Positions 41,207 through 49,863 are shown, counted from the stretch's first letter. The stretch: 64,000 bases of DNA from Kitasatospora aureofaciens (GCF_019192735.1 NZ_JAHTKP010000008.1:172691-236690); one strand, 5' to 3'. A program made the numbers and translations. Notes: generated by a model from the letters alone, not told the origin.

Positions 41207-42010
41207 TCAGCCCCAGGTCATCTCGCCCATGGCGACCTTGGTGCCGAGGTCGACCGCCATCCGCAGCCCGAGGTCGGGATAGAGGCGCTCCAGCGCCTCC
41301 TTCGCGGCGGCGGCGTCGGCGGCGCGGTCGATCTCGGTCTCGAACGCGCGCAGGTAGTCGCGGGTGTGGAAGACCGAGGTGAGGTTCGTGGGCGCGCCGG
41401 CGGTGCGGTGGCCGGCCGCGACGAACTGCGGCTCCAGCGCCTCGATTCCGTCCAACAGGTCGATCCAGGCCGCCCGTTGGGCCGGTGTCGCGGTGTCCGC
41501 CGTCCACACGTGCAGGCCCTCGAAGAGCAGCACGCCGCCGAGGACCGCGTGGTGGTGGTGCTGCCACAGGTAGTGCCGGTCGGGCAGGTGGAAGTCGGCG
41601 CCGCGCAGCTCGAACCGGTGGCCCTCGAAGACGAGTTCGTCGCCGTGCAGCACCTCTGGGCGGACCAGCCGGGTCGGCAGTTCGGGGCCGAGGTGCGACC
41701 AGGCCCTGAGCTTGGCGTCGTACGTGTCCTGGATGTGCTGGACGGTGGAGGCGGTGGCCAGGAACCGGGCCTGCGGGAAGACGTCCTGGACCTCCTGGGC
41801 GCCGAAGTAGAAGTCCGGGTCGCCGTGGCTGACGAACACCGTGGTGAGCCGCTTGCCGGTGGCCCGGATCCGCTCGGCCAGACGGCGGCCGTCGGAGCGG
41901 GTGAACCCGGCGTCCACCAGCAGGGCGTCGTTCGGGCCGGTGACCAGGACGGAGGTCTTGTTGAGGGAGCTGTCCGGGCTGTCGATGACCTCGAAGTCAA
42001 GGGCGCTCAT
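41207..42010 (-). CDS. MBL-fold hydrolase-like protein with altered metal motif
   Basis: 267-residue metallo-beta-lactamase fold protein: NKTSVLVTGPNDALLVDAGF at the N-terminus, TVFVSHGDPDFYFGAQEV near 85, later HHHHAVLGGVLLF and AGHRTAGAP. The usual HxHxDH metal motif is replaced by HGDPDF, a variant known in a subfamily of uncharacterised MBL proteins; metal binding may be single or lost. ATG at 42010, with GGGAGGTGGGCGC upstream. A 26-codon upstream ORF overlaps its start (ATGA). Co-operonic with the SnoaL-like gene. Confidence 0.5.
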   Translation of the reverse strand: MSALDFEVIDSPDSSLNKTSVLVTGPNDALLVDAGFTRSDGRRLAERIRATGKRLTTVFVSHGDPDFYFGAQEVQDVFPQARFLATASTVQHIQDTYDAKLRAWSHLGPELPTRLVRPEVLHGDELVFEGHRFELRGADFHLPDRHYLWQHHHHAVLGGVLLFEGLHVWTADTATPAQRAAWIDLLDGIEALEPQFVAAGHRTAGAPTNLTSVFHTRDYLRAFETEIDRAADAAAAKEALERLYPDLGLRMAVDLGTKVAMGEMTWG

Positions 42011-42087
42011 GCGCCCACCTCCCTTCGGTCGGCAGGCGCTTCGCGCAACGCGCACCTTTCGATGATTCGCTCGCTACGCTCGCTCAT
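42007..42087 (-). CDS. conserved 26-residue upstream ORF (copy 1)
   Basis: ATG at 42087 opens a frame beginning MSERSERIIERC and ending REVGA, whose TGA overlaps the MBL gene start (ATGA, 42007-42010). The MBL gene's ribosome site lies within its last codons. A second copy (44189-44269, plus strand) aligns without gaps over 83 nt. Frame, length, ends and start-stop overlap are all kept, so it probably is translated and controls or couples the downstream gene. Confidence 0.5.
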   Translation of the reverse strand: MSERSERIIERCALREAPADRREVGA

Positions 42088-42178
42088 GCAAGATGTCCTT
42101 CCGCGAAGGGGCCTGGCATTCGTCGAGCCCCAGCATCGGCGCTCGACGGCCCGCCCGCATCCGGAGGCCGGACGGGCG

Positions 42179-42739
42179 TCAGCGGCGCCAGAGCGTGAGG
42201 TCGCTGCTGGTGGCCACCGCCAGGGTCCGGCCGGACGGGGAGAAGCCGGCGGCGCGGAAGGTGGACCAGGAGGCGTGGAAGACGTGCCACCAGGTCTCGC
42301 CGTGCCCGGCGTCCCACGGTCCGTGCGTGAGCAGGACCCGGTGGCTGGGCCACTCCGGCGAGATCACCTCGACGCTCCAGCCGCCGTGGGCGCTGCTGTG
42401 CAGGCCGCCGCCCCACAGCCCGGCGACCGGGATCCGGACGTCCGCGACCGGGCCGAGGCCGGGGCAGGAGAGGTCCGGGCCGTCCGGGTCGTCCTCGGGG
42501 TCGTACTCGCGCTCCAGCTTCTCGCCGGTGACCGCGTCGAACAGGCCGTGCCCGCTCGCGGAGACCACCAGGACCAGGTCGTTACCGGTGCCCGGGTCGG
42601 TGGCGAAGCCGATGCCCTGCAGCGCGCCGACGGGGATCAGTCCCCGGCCGACGGGCTGCCAGGGCGCCGGCGGGGCGGTCACCTCGTCGGCGGCGACGAT
42701 CCGGTCGTGGAGCTGCTGCTGGAAGGGGGTCAATGCCAT
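42179..42739 (-). CDS. hypothetical protein
   Basis: 186-residue soluble protein, family not recognised. It has aromatic/Gly-rich beta stretches (LIPVGALQGIGFATDPGTGN, GLFDAVTGEKLEREYDPEDD) and ends FSPSGRTLAVATSSDLTLWRR, reminiscent of a single WD-like blade. No signal peptide or TM is seen. ATG at 42739 is chosen; in-frame starts at 42751 and 42769 are possible. It lies alone between the MBL operon and the MFS gene, on the same strand as both. Confidence 0.5.
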   Translation of the reverse strand: MALTPFQQQLHDRIVAADEVTAPPAPWQPVGRGLIPVGALQGIGFATDPGTGNDLVLVVSASGHGLFDAVTGEKLEREYDPEDDPDGPDLSCPGLGPVADVRIPVAGLWGGGLHSSAHGGWSVEVISPEWPSHRVLLTHGPWDAGHGETWWHVFHASWSTFRAAGFSPSGRTLAVATSSDLTLWRR

Positions 42740-42797
42740 GGGGATGATCATCGCACCGCGTCGGGACACCGCATCAGACGGTCTCCCTCGGCCGGCC

Positions 42798-44087
42798 TCA
42801 CTCGCCCGGCCCCACCCGCAGCACCGCCAGCGCCCCCAGCAGCGTCGCGGCGGCGAGCGCCGGCCACAGCACCCCGGGCCCGGCCGCCAGCAGCGCCGTC
42901 AGCACCGCCGGCGCCGCCGCCCGGCCCACCCCCATCGACAGCTCCCACCGGGCCAGCGCCCGCCCCAGCAGCGCGGGCGGCGCGGAGGCCGTCACGAGGG
43001 CCGTGCCCGAGCCGGTGTACAGGATCTCGCCGAGCGTGAACAGCACCGAGACCACCGCGATCCCGGCCGCACCCGGCGTACCGCCGAGCGACCCGGCCGC
43101 CCAGAACCCCAGGTACGAGAGCGCGAGCGCCACCCCGGCGGCGGCCATCACCACCCGCCGGGGGCGGGTGGCCAGCCGTAGCACCAGGGCCAGCTGGAGC
43201 GCGATCACCAGCACCGTATTGCCCACGAACACCCCCGAGGACCACGCCGGGGACGCCTGCAGGTGCAGCACCAGCAGCGCGGGCAGCGCCACCTCCAGGA
43301 TGTCGAAGCAGAACGCGTACGGCAGGTTGGCGACGCTGAGCAGGGTGATCCGCCGCATCGGGTCGCGCGGCCCGGCCGCCTCCTCCGAAGGCTCCCAAGG
43401 GCCGACGGCCGCCCGGGGCGCGGTCACCCGCAGCGAGTGCACCAGGACGGCGGCACCGAGGCAGGCCGCCCCCGTCACCCCGGCCAGCACCCGGATCGCG
43501 CCCGCCCCGCCCGTCACCACCAACGTGGCCAGCAGCGCGCCCGCGCCGAGCCCCGCGTTGCGCAGCGACCGCCCGGCCGCCAGCGCCGCGTCCCGCAGCC
43601 GGCCCTCGGTCAGCGTGCTCACCACGGCCGCGTGGGTGGCCGGCCAGGACTGGCTGCCCACCCCGATCAGCACCGCCGCCGCCGTGAACCCGGTCAGGCC
43701 GCCCGCCACCAGCAGCGTCAGCGCGCCGACGGCCCGTACCGCGAGGGTCGCCGCGGCCGGCAACGTGCGCGCGCCCCGGTCGATCCACCGCCCGGTCAGC
43801 GGCACCACGAGCAGGCCCGCGACCATCCCGGCGGACATCGCGAGCCCTGCCGCGCCTGCGCTCAGGTGCAGCACCCCGATCCCGTACAGCAGCAGGAACG
43901 GCCGCAGCAGGCCGGTGCCCACCGCGTCCACCGCCAGCGCGGCGGCGTAGCGCGGCCCGCCGGCGGCGGTCAGCAGGCTCAGCAGGGCGGACGGGCCCCG
44001 GCGGCTCGTCCCGATCGGCAGGGCGGGCGGCTCACCGGCCCGGACGGCGGCGTGGTCGTGGACGGACTTCTCCTGAATCAGGCTCAT
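42798..44087 (-). CDS. MFS efflux transporter
   Basis: 429-residue membrane protein with 12 predicted TM helices. The TM2-TM3 loop carries LTGRWIDRGARTLP, a form of MFS motif A, and GSQSWPATHAAVVSTL lies near TM4. The first 45 residues are soluble. It is divergent from the ArsR/DUF5937 regulator; a perfect palindrome lies between them, so efflux induced by the regulator's ligand is likely. ATG at 44087, or GTG at 44096. The substrate is unknown, possibly an aromatic metabolite given the PhzF gene in the opposite operon. Confidence 0.5.
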   Translation of the reverse strand: MSLIQEKSVHDHAAVRAGEPPALPIGTSRRGPSALLSLLTAAGGPRYAAALAVDAVGTGLLRPFLLLYGIGVLHLSAGAAGLAMSAGMVAGLLVVPLTGRWIDRGARTLPAAATLAVRAVGALTLLVAGGLTGFTAAAVLIGVGSQSWPATHAAVVSTLTEGRLRDAALAAGRSLRNAGLGAGALLATLVVTGGAGAIRVLAGVTGAACLGAAVLVHSLRVTAPRAAVGPWEPSEEAAGPRDPMRRITLLSVANLPYAFCFDILEVALPALLVLHLQASPAWSSGVFVGNTVLVIALQLALVLRLATRPRRVVMAAAGVALALSYLGFWAAGSLGGTPGAAGIAVVSVLFTLGEILYTGSGTALVTASAPPALLGRALARWELSMGVGRAAAPAVLTALLAAGPGVLWPALAAATLLGALAVLRVGPGE

Positions 44088-44123
44088 GGCCGACACCGTC
44101 CGCCCCGGCCCGCCGCCGGAGCA

Positions 44124-44152
44124 CGTCGATTGACGCTTCCCGTCAATCGACG
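44124..44152. promoter_or_regulatory. perfect palindrome CGTCGATTGACG-N5-CGTCAATCGACG, ArsR-type operator
   Basis: 12-bp arms (44124-44135, 44141-44152), 5-nt loop, 37 nt from the MFS start and upstream of the uORF/ArsR operon. The inner TTGACG/CGTCAA matches operators seen beside DUF5937-ArsR regulators. It probably controls both directions. Confidence 0.5.
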
Positions 44153-44188
44153 GAGGGGACCATCCGTGCGGGTGGCAGGATCAGAGCC

Positions 44189-44269
44189 GTGAGTGAGCGA
44201 AGCGAACGAACAATCAATAGGTGCGTGTGGGCGAATGCCCCTGCCGAGCGCAGCGAGGTGGGCGCATGA
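44189..44269 (+). CDS. conserved 26-residue upstream ORF (copy 2)
   Basis: GTG at 44189 opens a frame beginning MSERSERTINRC and ending RSEVGA, with its TGA overlapping the ArsR-type gene start (ATGA, 44266-44269). It aligns without gaps to the copy before the MBL gene; most amino-acid differences are conservative or sit in the middle. The last 13 nt before the downstream ATG (GAGGTGGGCGC region) are identical in both. Confidence 0.5.
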   Translation: MSERSERTINRCVWANAPAERSEVGA

Positions 44270-45363
44270 GCTTGACCATCGACATCACCGGACTCCCGGA
44301 CGAGCGCCTCGTCTTCACGCCGTCCCCGCTCGCCGAGCTGAACGCGATGCTGCACGTCCTCGCCGAACCCGGGCACCACCCCGCCCTGCACGGCTGGGCG
44401 TCCAGCACGGCCGCGACCATCCCGCCCGAGCTGTCCGAGCGGCTGCTGGAGGCCGACTTCCTCTGGCGCTCCTCCCGCGCCGACTTCCTCGTCCCCGGCC
44501 TGCCCGGCGCCACCCTCGCCGAGGAACTCGACGCCGTCGACCGGCTCGACGACGAGCTGTACGTCGCCGCCGCCCTCATCACCACGTGCGGCGCCACCCG
44601 GCTCACCCAGCGGATGGCCTCCCCGCTCACCGACCCGGCGGCCAACGAGCGGGCCCGCGAACTCGCCCTCGCCCGCGGCCCCCGCCAGGCCGCGTTCGCC
44701 GACCGGCTGCTCACCGATCCGCCGGCCGTCCGCGCCCTGGTGCGGCGGATGCTGGAGGACTGCCGGGCCGCGTTCTTCGCCGACGCCTGGCAGCGCGTCC
44801 TGCCCGATCTCGCCGCCGACGCCCGGCACAAGGCCGACCTGGTCGCCCGGCGCGGCCTCGGCGACGCCCTGGCCGCCGTCTCCCCGTCCGTCTCGCTGGA
44901 GCACGGCACCGACAGCCGGCGCCGGATCGTCATCGACAAGCTCCAGGACAGCACCACCAGCGGGGCCGGCAGCGGGGGAGTCACCTTCATCCCGACCGCG
45001 TTCGGCCGCCCTCACCTCCTGGTCGTGCACGCCCCCGGCTGGCGGCCCGTCGTCCAGTACCCCGTCGCCGAGGCCGGGCTCCCCGAACCCGTCTCGCTCG
45101 CCCTCGTCCAGCAGCGGCTGGAGGCCCTCGCCCACCCGATCCGGCTGCGCCTGGCCCGCACCATCGCCCGCGGCCCGCACACCACCGGCGAACTCGCCGC
45201 CGCCTGGCAGCTCAGCGCCCCCGAGGTCTCCCGCCACCTGACGGTCCTGCGCAAGGCCGGGCTGCTGGTCACCCGGCGGCGCGGGCGGTACATGCTGTAC
45301 GAACTGGACCTGGCCGGCAGCGCCCGGCTCGGCTCCGACCTGCTGGAGGCGGTGCTGCGATGA
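44266..45363 (+). CDS. ArsR-type regulator with N-terminal DUF5937 domain
   Basis: 365-residue regulator. Residues 1-250 are a DUF5937-type ligand-binding region (LVFTPSPLAELNAMLHVLAEPGHHP near 20-45). The winged helix lies at about 280-350: LVQQRLEALAHPIRLRLARTI, TTGELAAAWQLSAPEVSRHL and VLRKAGLLVTRRRGRYMLYEL. No metal-binding Cys pair is present, so it should sense an organic ligand. It is probably the repressor for the palindrome and MFS pump beside it. Its ATG at 44266 is overlapped by the uORF stop; its own stop overlaps a possible PhzF start at 45360. Confidence 0.5.
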   Translation: MSLTIDITGLPDERLVFTPSPLAELNAMLHVLAEPGHHPALHGWASSTAATIPPELSERLLEADFLWRSSRADFLVPGLPGATLAEELDAVDRLDDELYVAAALITTCGATRLTQRMASPLTDPAANERARELALARGPRQAAFADRLLTDPPAVRALVRRMLEDCRAAFFADAWQRVLPDLAADARHKADLVARRGLGDALAAVSPSVSLEHGTDSRRRIVIDKLQDSTTSGAGSGGVTFIPTAFGRPHLLVVHAPGWRPVVQYPVAEAGLPEPVSLALVQQRLEALAHPIRLRLARTIARGPHTTGELAAAWQLSAPEVSRHLTVLRKAGLLVTRRRGRYMLYELDLAGSARLGSDLLEAVLR

Positions 45364-45440
45364 GCAGGAACAGCCGCCCGGCAGAGGGAGTTGCTGCGGC
45401 GGGCGGGAACAAGATCAAGCCGAGCCGCGTTCGTCCCGGC

Positions 45441-46307
45441 ATGACCAACGACGCCTCGCCCACCGCCCCCGAGATCCTCCGCTACGCCGCCTTCGCCACC
45501 CGCCCCGAGGGCGGCAACCCGGCCGGCGTGGTGCTGGACGCCACCGGGCTCTCCGCCGAGCGGATGCTCGCCATCGCCGCCGAGGTCGGCTACTCCGAGA
45601 CCGCCTTCCTGACCCCGGGCGCGGCCCAAGGGGCCTACACCGTCCGGTACTTCAGCCCGCTCGCCGAGGTGCCGTTCTGCGGCCACGCGACCGTCGCCTC
45701 CGCCGTCGCCCTCGCCGAGCGCACCGGGCCCGGGCGGTACGTCTTCACGACCGCGGCCGGCGAGGTGCCGGTGGAGGTCGACAAGGACGAGGACGGCGCG
45801 CTGCGCGCCACCCTCACCAGCGTCGAGCCGAGGGTGGAGGAGGTGGCCGACGCGGACGTCGCCGAAGCCCTCGCCCTCCTCGGCTGGGCCGCCGCCGACC
45901 TGGACCCGGCCCTGCCGCCCCGGATCGCCTACGCCGGCGCCCGCCACCTCGTCCTCGCCGCCGCCACCCGCGACCGGCTCGCCCGCCTCGACTACGACTT
46001 CGACGGCCTGGCCGCCTACATGACGGCCCGCGACCTGACCACCCTCCAACTGGTGTGGCGCGACGGCCCGCAGGTCTTCCACGTCCGCGACCCGTTCCCC
46101 GTCGGCGGCGTCGTCGAGGACCCGGCCACCGGCGCGGCCGCCGCCGCCTTCGGCGCCTACCTGCGCGAGCAGGGCGCCGCCGAGCCCCCGACCGTCCTGA
46201 CTCTCCACCAGGGCGACGACCTCGGCCGCCCGGGCCTCCTCCACGTCGGACTCCGCCCCGAGGACCCCCGCATCCGCGTCTCCGGCGCAGCGGTCGCGAT
46301 CCCGTAG
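45441..46307 (+). CDS. PhzF-family isomerase/epimerase
   Basis: 288-residue PhzF/diaminopimelate-epimerase-fold protein: GGNPAGVVLD near residue 20, EVGYSETAFL with the catalytic Glu near 46, VPFCGHATVASAVAL near 75 and VEDPATGAAAAAFGAYL near 225. PhzF enzymes isomerise dienes such as trans-2,3-dihydro-3-hydroxyanthranilate in phenazine synthesis, but most homologues have unknown substrates; no other phenazine genes are here. ATG at 45441 gives normal family length. An in-frame ATG at 45360 overlapping the ArsR-type stop (ATGA) would add 27 basic residues, and that overlap is hard to ignore; coupling is likely either way. Confidence 0.5.
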   Translation: MTNDASPTAPEILRYAAFATRPEGGNPAGVVLDATGLSAERMLAIAAEVGYSETAFLTPGAAQGAYTVRYFSPLAEVPFCGHATVASAVALAERTGPGRYVFTTAAGEVPVEVDKDEDGALRATLTSVEPRVEEVADADVAEALALLGWAAADLDPALPPRIAYAGARHLVLAAATRDRLARLDYDFDGLAAYMTARDLTTLQLVWRDGPQVFHVRDPFPVGGVVEDPATGAAAAAFGAYLREQGAAEPPTVLTLHQGDDLGRPGLLHVGLRPEDPRIRVSGAAVAIP

Positions 46308-46786
46308 CCGACCCCGCCAGACCTCTCCGCCGGTCGGCGGGCCGATATCCGGAAACCGTCCGGAGGTCAACGCCCGCCGGCCGGCAATGATTTTCCGGTG
46401 CACCCGACGCATGCCGGTCTGTCCGTTTTTGGGAGGCGGCAAATAGTTTCCGGTTGACAGCCGTTCCGTGTTATTGAGTTCTTGAGAACTGCCGGGGGCG
46501 GGCAGTTCCCGGGAATATCGCGACAAACCTCTTCGCCGTGCTGGACAAGGTGGTCGGCCCCGAGGGCGTCCTCGCGTCGACCACCTCGGCGATCACCATC
46601 ACCAGGCTGGCCCGTGCCACCACCAGGCCGGAGCGGGTGGGGGGCCGTCCTACTCGTACCGGAGCGCGCTGGGCTGCACCAGCCGCAGCAACTGCGGCAG
46701 CCGGCCCGAGGGCGCCGCCCACGCCCCGAGCGGCCGGGTACTACGATGCGCTGCGACGCCATCCGGCCGACAAAGCGGGGGACCTG
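46308..46786. other. 479-nt intergenic region, no confident gene
   Basis: Contains an AT-richer patch near 46420-46530 (TTGACA at 46454-46459, TATTGA at 46471-46476 and an inverted repeat GAACTGCC/GGCAGTTC at about 46486 and 46510), which could hold a promoter. The rest encodes no reading frame with good codon bias; a Cys/Ser-rich phrase GCTSRSNCGS occurs in one plus frame but lacks a start or leader. Confidence 0.5.
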
Positions 46787-47518
46787 ATGATGACTGGACA
46801 GTGGCAGGAACTGGGCACGCCGGGCGGGATCGAGGCGTACGTGCACCGGCCCGAGGGCGAGGTGCGCGGGGCCGTGGTGGTCTGTCCGGAGATGTACGGG
46901 GTCAACGCCTACACACGAGGGATCTGCGCCGAGCTGGCGGGGCTCGGGTACGTGGCGCTGGCGCCGGACTTCTACTGGCGCAACGACCGCCGTACCGAGC
47001 TCGGCTACAGCGCGGAGGAGCGCGAGGCGGGTCTGGTGCTGATGCGCGCCCTGGACCGCGACGAGTTGGTCGCCGATGCCGTCGAGGCACTCGCCGCGGC
47101 CCGTGCCCTGGCCGACGGGCACGGGGTGGCGTTCCTGGGGATGAGCATGGGCGGGCACATCGCGGTGCGCGCGGCCACCGAGCTGCGCTTCGAGCTGGCC
47201 GCGGTGTTCTACCCGGGCTGGCTGCTGAACTCCGGCTTCCCGCTGGTGGGTCCGGTGCCGCCGCTGGAGACGGCCGAGCGCATCGCCGCCAACGGCGTGT
47301 TCCTGCTGGGCTTCTGCGGCGAGCTGGACCACATCCTGCCGCAGGAGGAGTGGCAGGAGGCCGAGCGGCGGCTGATCGAGGCCAAGGTCGCCCACGAGCT
47401 GGTCACTTACCCGGGTGCCCGCCACGGCTTCGCCGCGGACCGGCCCGCGGACCACGACGCCGACGCCACGGCGGACGCCTGGCGGCGCGTGCACGAGGCC
47501 CTGGCCCAGCGGCTGTAG
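46787..47518 (+). CDS. dienelactone hydrolase-family protein
   Basis: 243-residue alpha/beta hydrolase: VVVCPEMYGVNAYTRGICAELA near 30, YVALAPDFYW, nucleophile elbow LGMSMGGH near 120 and PGARHGFAADRP with the catalytic His near 207; Asp is in CGELDHILP. The nucleophile is Ser rather than the Cys of classical dienelactone hydrolase, so esterase activity on another substrate is likely. ATG-ATG at 46787/46790, with GGGGG just upstream. It stands alone, followed by a transposase remnant. Confidence 0.5.
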   Translation: MMTGQWQELGTPGGIEAYVHRPEGEVRGAVVVCPEMYGVNAYTRGICAELAGLGYVALAPDFYWRNDRRTELGYSAEEREAGLVLMRALDRDELVADAVEALAAARALADGHGVAFLGMSMGGHIAVRAATELRFELAAVFYPGWLLNSGFPLVGPVPPLETAERIAANGVFLLGFCGELDHILPQEEWQEAERRLIEAKVAHELVTYPGARHGFAADRPADHDADATADAWRRVHEALAQRL

Positions 47519-47534
47519 GCCGTAGACTCACCGG

Positions 47535-47792
47535 GTGGATCGCACGACGCCTGGGCCCGTTGCCCTGGACACGCTCCGATCCGGTGGCGTCGTGGGTGTG
47601 GACACGAATGCCGACCACCTCGCCGCCTGGCTGCTGGACTCCCACGGCAACCCGGTCGGCGAACCCCGGCATTTCGACTACGACCTGTCCGGGTCGGCCG
47701 GCCACCGTGACGCGCAGCTCCGCCACGTCCTCACCCAACTCCTGCACTGGGCCGCCGGCACCGGCGTACGCGCGATCCAGGCGAGTCTGCGG
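47535..47792 (+). pseudogene. TnpB (IS200/IS605 family) fragment
   Basis: About 86 codons matching the middle of streptomycete TnpB proteins: VVGVDTNADHLAAWLLDSHG is the first RuvC-like motif with its Asp, followed by GNPVGEPRHFDYDLSGSAGH and LRHVLTQLLHWAAGTGVRAI. Similarity stops abruptly near 47775; the second and third RuvC motifs and the N-terminal domain are missing. It begins 16 nt after the hydrolase stop. A dead relic. Confidence 0.5.
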
Positions 47793-47826
47793 TGCCGCCT
47801 CCGTCGAGACGGCACCGCAGAGGCTC

Positions 47827-47886
47827 GCTCAGTCGATGCGCACTCAGTCGGCGCGCACTCGGCCGGCGCTCACTCCGCCGGGGCGA
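47827..47886 (-). repeat. four 15-bp tandem units around the ferredoxin stop codon
   Basis: Minus-strand units of the type GCGCCGGCCGAGTGC follow the ferredoxin end (PAE-stop). The stop lies in the first unit; in later copies TGA has become TGC or CGA. The same behaviour is seen at the SnoaL-like gene (also 15 bp) and at the binding-protein gene (21 bp). Confidence 0.5.
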
Positions 47887-48127
47887 TCCGGTACCCGCCG
47901 CGCGCCGAGTACAGGGTCAGCGCCTCGACCGGGCAGAAGTCGACCGCCTCGGCCAGTCCCATCGTCAACTCCGCGCCGTCCGTGCCGTATTCGGCCACCG
48001 GCTCGGCGAGGCCGTCCGTCCCGAGCGCCAGCGAGCCGGGGGCGCTGAGCGCGCACATCCCGGAGCCGATACAGCGGTCCCGGTCGACCCGGACGACCAC
48101 CGCGTCCGCTCCCGCGCCCGCCGTCAC
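47870..48127 (-). CDS. [3Fe-4S] ferredoxin
   Basis: 85-residue ferredoxin of the type that serves actinobacterial P450s. CIGSGMC at the N-terminus and CPVEAL near residue 66 give the three Cys of a [3Fe-4S] cluster; the middle position of a 4Fe motif is not Cys. It starts at a GTG that overlaps the P450 stop (GTGA, 48124-48127), so it is made together with the P450. Its reductase may be the flavoprotein at 39.3 kb. The 3' end runs into a 15-bp tandem repeat. Confidence 0.5.
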   Translation of the reverse strand: MTAGAGADAVVVRVDRDRCIGSGMCALSAPGSLALGTDGLAEPVAEYGTDGAELTMGLAEAVDFCPVEALTLYSARGGYRIAPAE

Positions 48128-49341
48128 CAGGCGACCTGGAGCGAGTTCGGACTGCGGGTCAGCAGACCGCGTCGCCAGTCGATCTCCTCGGCCGGCTCGG
48201 TCAGCCGCAGCGAGGGCAGCCGCCGGGCCAGCCGGTGCAGGGCGAGTTCGAGCTCCATCCGGGCCAGCCAGGCGCCGAGGCAGTGGTGCGGCCCGGCGCC
48301 GAAGGTGTACATCGGCGCGGCGAGCGGGGAGAACAGCTCGGTCAGCAGGTCCCCGGTGAAGACCTCGGGGTCCACGTTGGCGGCGCCGGTATCGGCGGCG
48401 ACCACGCTGCCGGCCGGGATGACGACCCCGCCGATCTCGACGTCCTCGACGGTGCGCCGCAGCAGGCCGGGCAGGTGGTCGGCGTCCCCGAGCGGGACGG
48501 CCCGCAGCAGCTGCTCGGTCGCGGCGGCGGCGCTGGCCTCGTCGGAGGCGAGCCGCTGCCAGGCCTCGCGGCCGTCGCCGAGGAGGTAGACCAGGGCGTT
48601 GCCGAGGGTGGTCATGGTGGTCTCGTGCCCGGCCACGACGAGGCCGATGACCAGCGTGACCAGCTGCCCCTCGGTGATCGAGCCGTCCTCGGCGGCGGCC
48701 GCGAGCAGGCTGGTGACCAGGTCCTCGCCGGGGTCGGCGCGGCGCTCGGCGATCACGGCGGCGCCGAACCCGGCGAACTCGGCCATCGCGGTGCCGATCG
48801 CCTCGGCGCTGTAGGCAGTGGTGGAGAGCGCGTGGTCGCTCCAGTGCGCGAGCCGCTTGCCGTCCAGGCCGTCCAGCCCCATCAGCCGGCTGATCACCGC
48901 GACCGGGAGCGGGCGGGTGTAGGCGGTGACGATGTCGGCGGGGGAGCCGTGGTCCATCAGCTCGTCGATGAGCGCCTCGATCACCGAGGCGACCCAGGGC
49001 CGCCAGCGGGCGATGGCGCGCGGGGTGAACGCCCGCTGCACGGTGCGGCGCAGCCGCTGGTGCTCGGTGCCGTCGATGTTCAGCAGGCTCTGCGGGTCGT
49101 CGAGGATGTTGGGCGTGAGCGAGGTCGGCGGCGCGTCCGGCGCGTAGAGCGGGGCGCGGCCGAGCCGGGGGTCGGTGAGCACCTGCCGCACGTCGGTGTG
49201 GCGGCTGACCAGCCAGACGGGGGTGCCGGTGGGCAGCGCGGCGAGCCGGGGCGGGCCGGGCTCCAGGTGGCGCAGGCAGTGCAGCGGGATGAGCGGGGCG
49301 GTGCCGGTGCCGGCACCGGTCGCACTGTTCTCGGCGGACAT
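48124..49341 (-). CDS. cytochrome P450
   Basis: 405-residue bacterial class I P450. I-helix oxygen-binding motif [10 protein letters not shown] near 240; K-helix [11 protein letters not shown] near 285 (E-x-x-R); heme ligand loop [15 protein letters not shown] near 345-360 with Cys. All essential residues are present, so it should be active as a monooxygenase with the ferredoxin that follows. ATG at 49341, with GGAG a few bases upstream. No tailoring-pathway genes surround it; the substrate is unknown. Confidence 0.5.
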   Translation of the reverse strand: MSAENSATGAGTGTAPLIPLHCLRHLEPGPPRLAALPTGTPVWLVSRHTDVRQVLTDPRLGRAPLYAPDAPPTSLTPNILDDPQSLLNIDGTEHQRLRRTVQRAFTPRAIARWRPWVASVIEALIDELMDHGSPADIVTAYTRPLPVAVISRLMGLDGLDGKRLAHWSDHALSTTAYSAEAIGTAMAEFAGFGAAVIAERRADPGEDLVTSLLAAAAEDGSITEGQLVTLVIGLVVAGHETTMTTLGNALVYLLGDGREAWQRLASDEASAAAATEQLLRAVPLGDADHLPGLLRRTVEDVEIGGVVIPAGSVVAADTGAANVDPEVFTGDLLTELFSPLAAPMYTFGAGPHHCLGAWLARMELELALHRLARRLPSLRLTEPAEEIDWRRGLLTRSPNSLQVAW

Positions 49342-49863
49342 CCGTACTCCAGACTCCAGGTCGGTGGGCCGCGCGGGGCGGCCGAACGGGGGGTGGAACC
49401 GGGGAGGTGCGGGGACGGGTGGGGCGGGCCGGCGGACGGCTCGGCTCTGGCCGGCGGGTGGGACCAGGTCGAACGGGCGGGACCCGGTCGACGGGTGGGA
49501 CCGGGTCGCACGGGTTGCACGGGTCGGGCGGGGCAGGCGCGCGGGGAGGGTGTGCTGAGCGTGGTCGCGTGGACCGCTTTCAGCTACGACCGTACGTGGG
49601 CGGCGGTCCGCCCGTCTGCGGTACTTCCGGCCAACGGCGATGCATTCCGGGCAGTTCGGTGCACGCTGACGGGCGCTCGGCGCCGCCCGCGCGCCCCCTT
49701 CGCCGGACCGTGCCCGGATATGCCACCGGCACGTGCGCTGAGCCGCATCACCCCGCCCGTTCCCCAGGCGGGCGGCGGCGCGGGCGATACGCTTCGTGGG
49801 CAAGTCGTTCGACGCAGGTCACGCCGGGTGCAGAGTCGCCCCGGCCGACGGAGGTGGAATCTG
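49342..49863. other. 522-nt divergent intergenic region with degenerate tandem repeats
   Basis: Lies between the P450 and formaldehyde dehydrogenase starts. Three 18-19-bp units of the type GGGTGGGACCAGGTCGAAC occupy 49456-49511, then low-complexity GGGTCGGGCGGGG. A more mixed stretch (49590-49860) should contain the dehydrogenase promoter. No reading frame with proper codon bias is seen. Confidence 0.5.

Noticed and set aside
46471..46722. 83-codon minus-strand frame in the 46.3-46.8 kb gap
   Set aside because: No ribosome site, atypical codon use and no motif.
49356..49803. In-frame upstream extension of the P450 gene
   Set aside because: The extra residues are Arg/Pro/Thr repeats from the GGGTGGGACC minisatellite; family length and the ribosome site fit the ATG at 49341.
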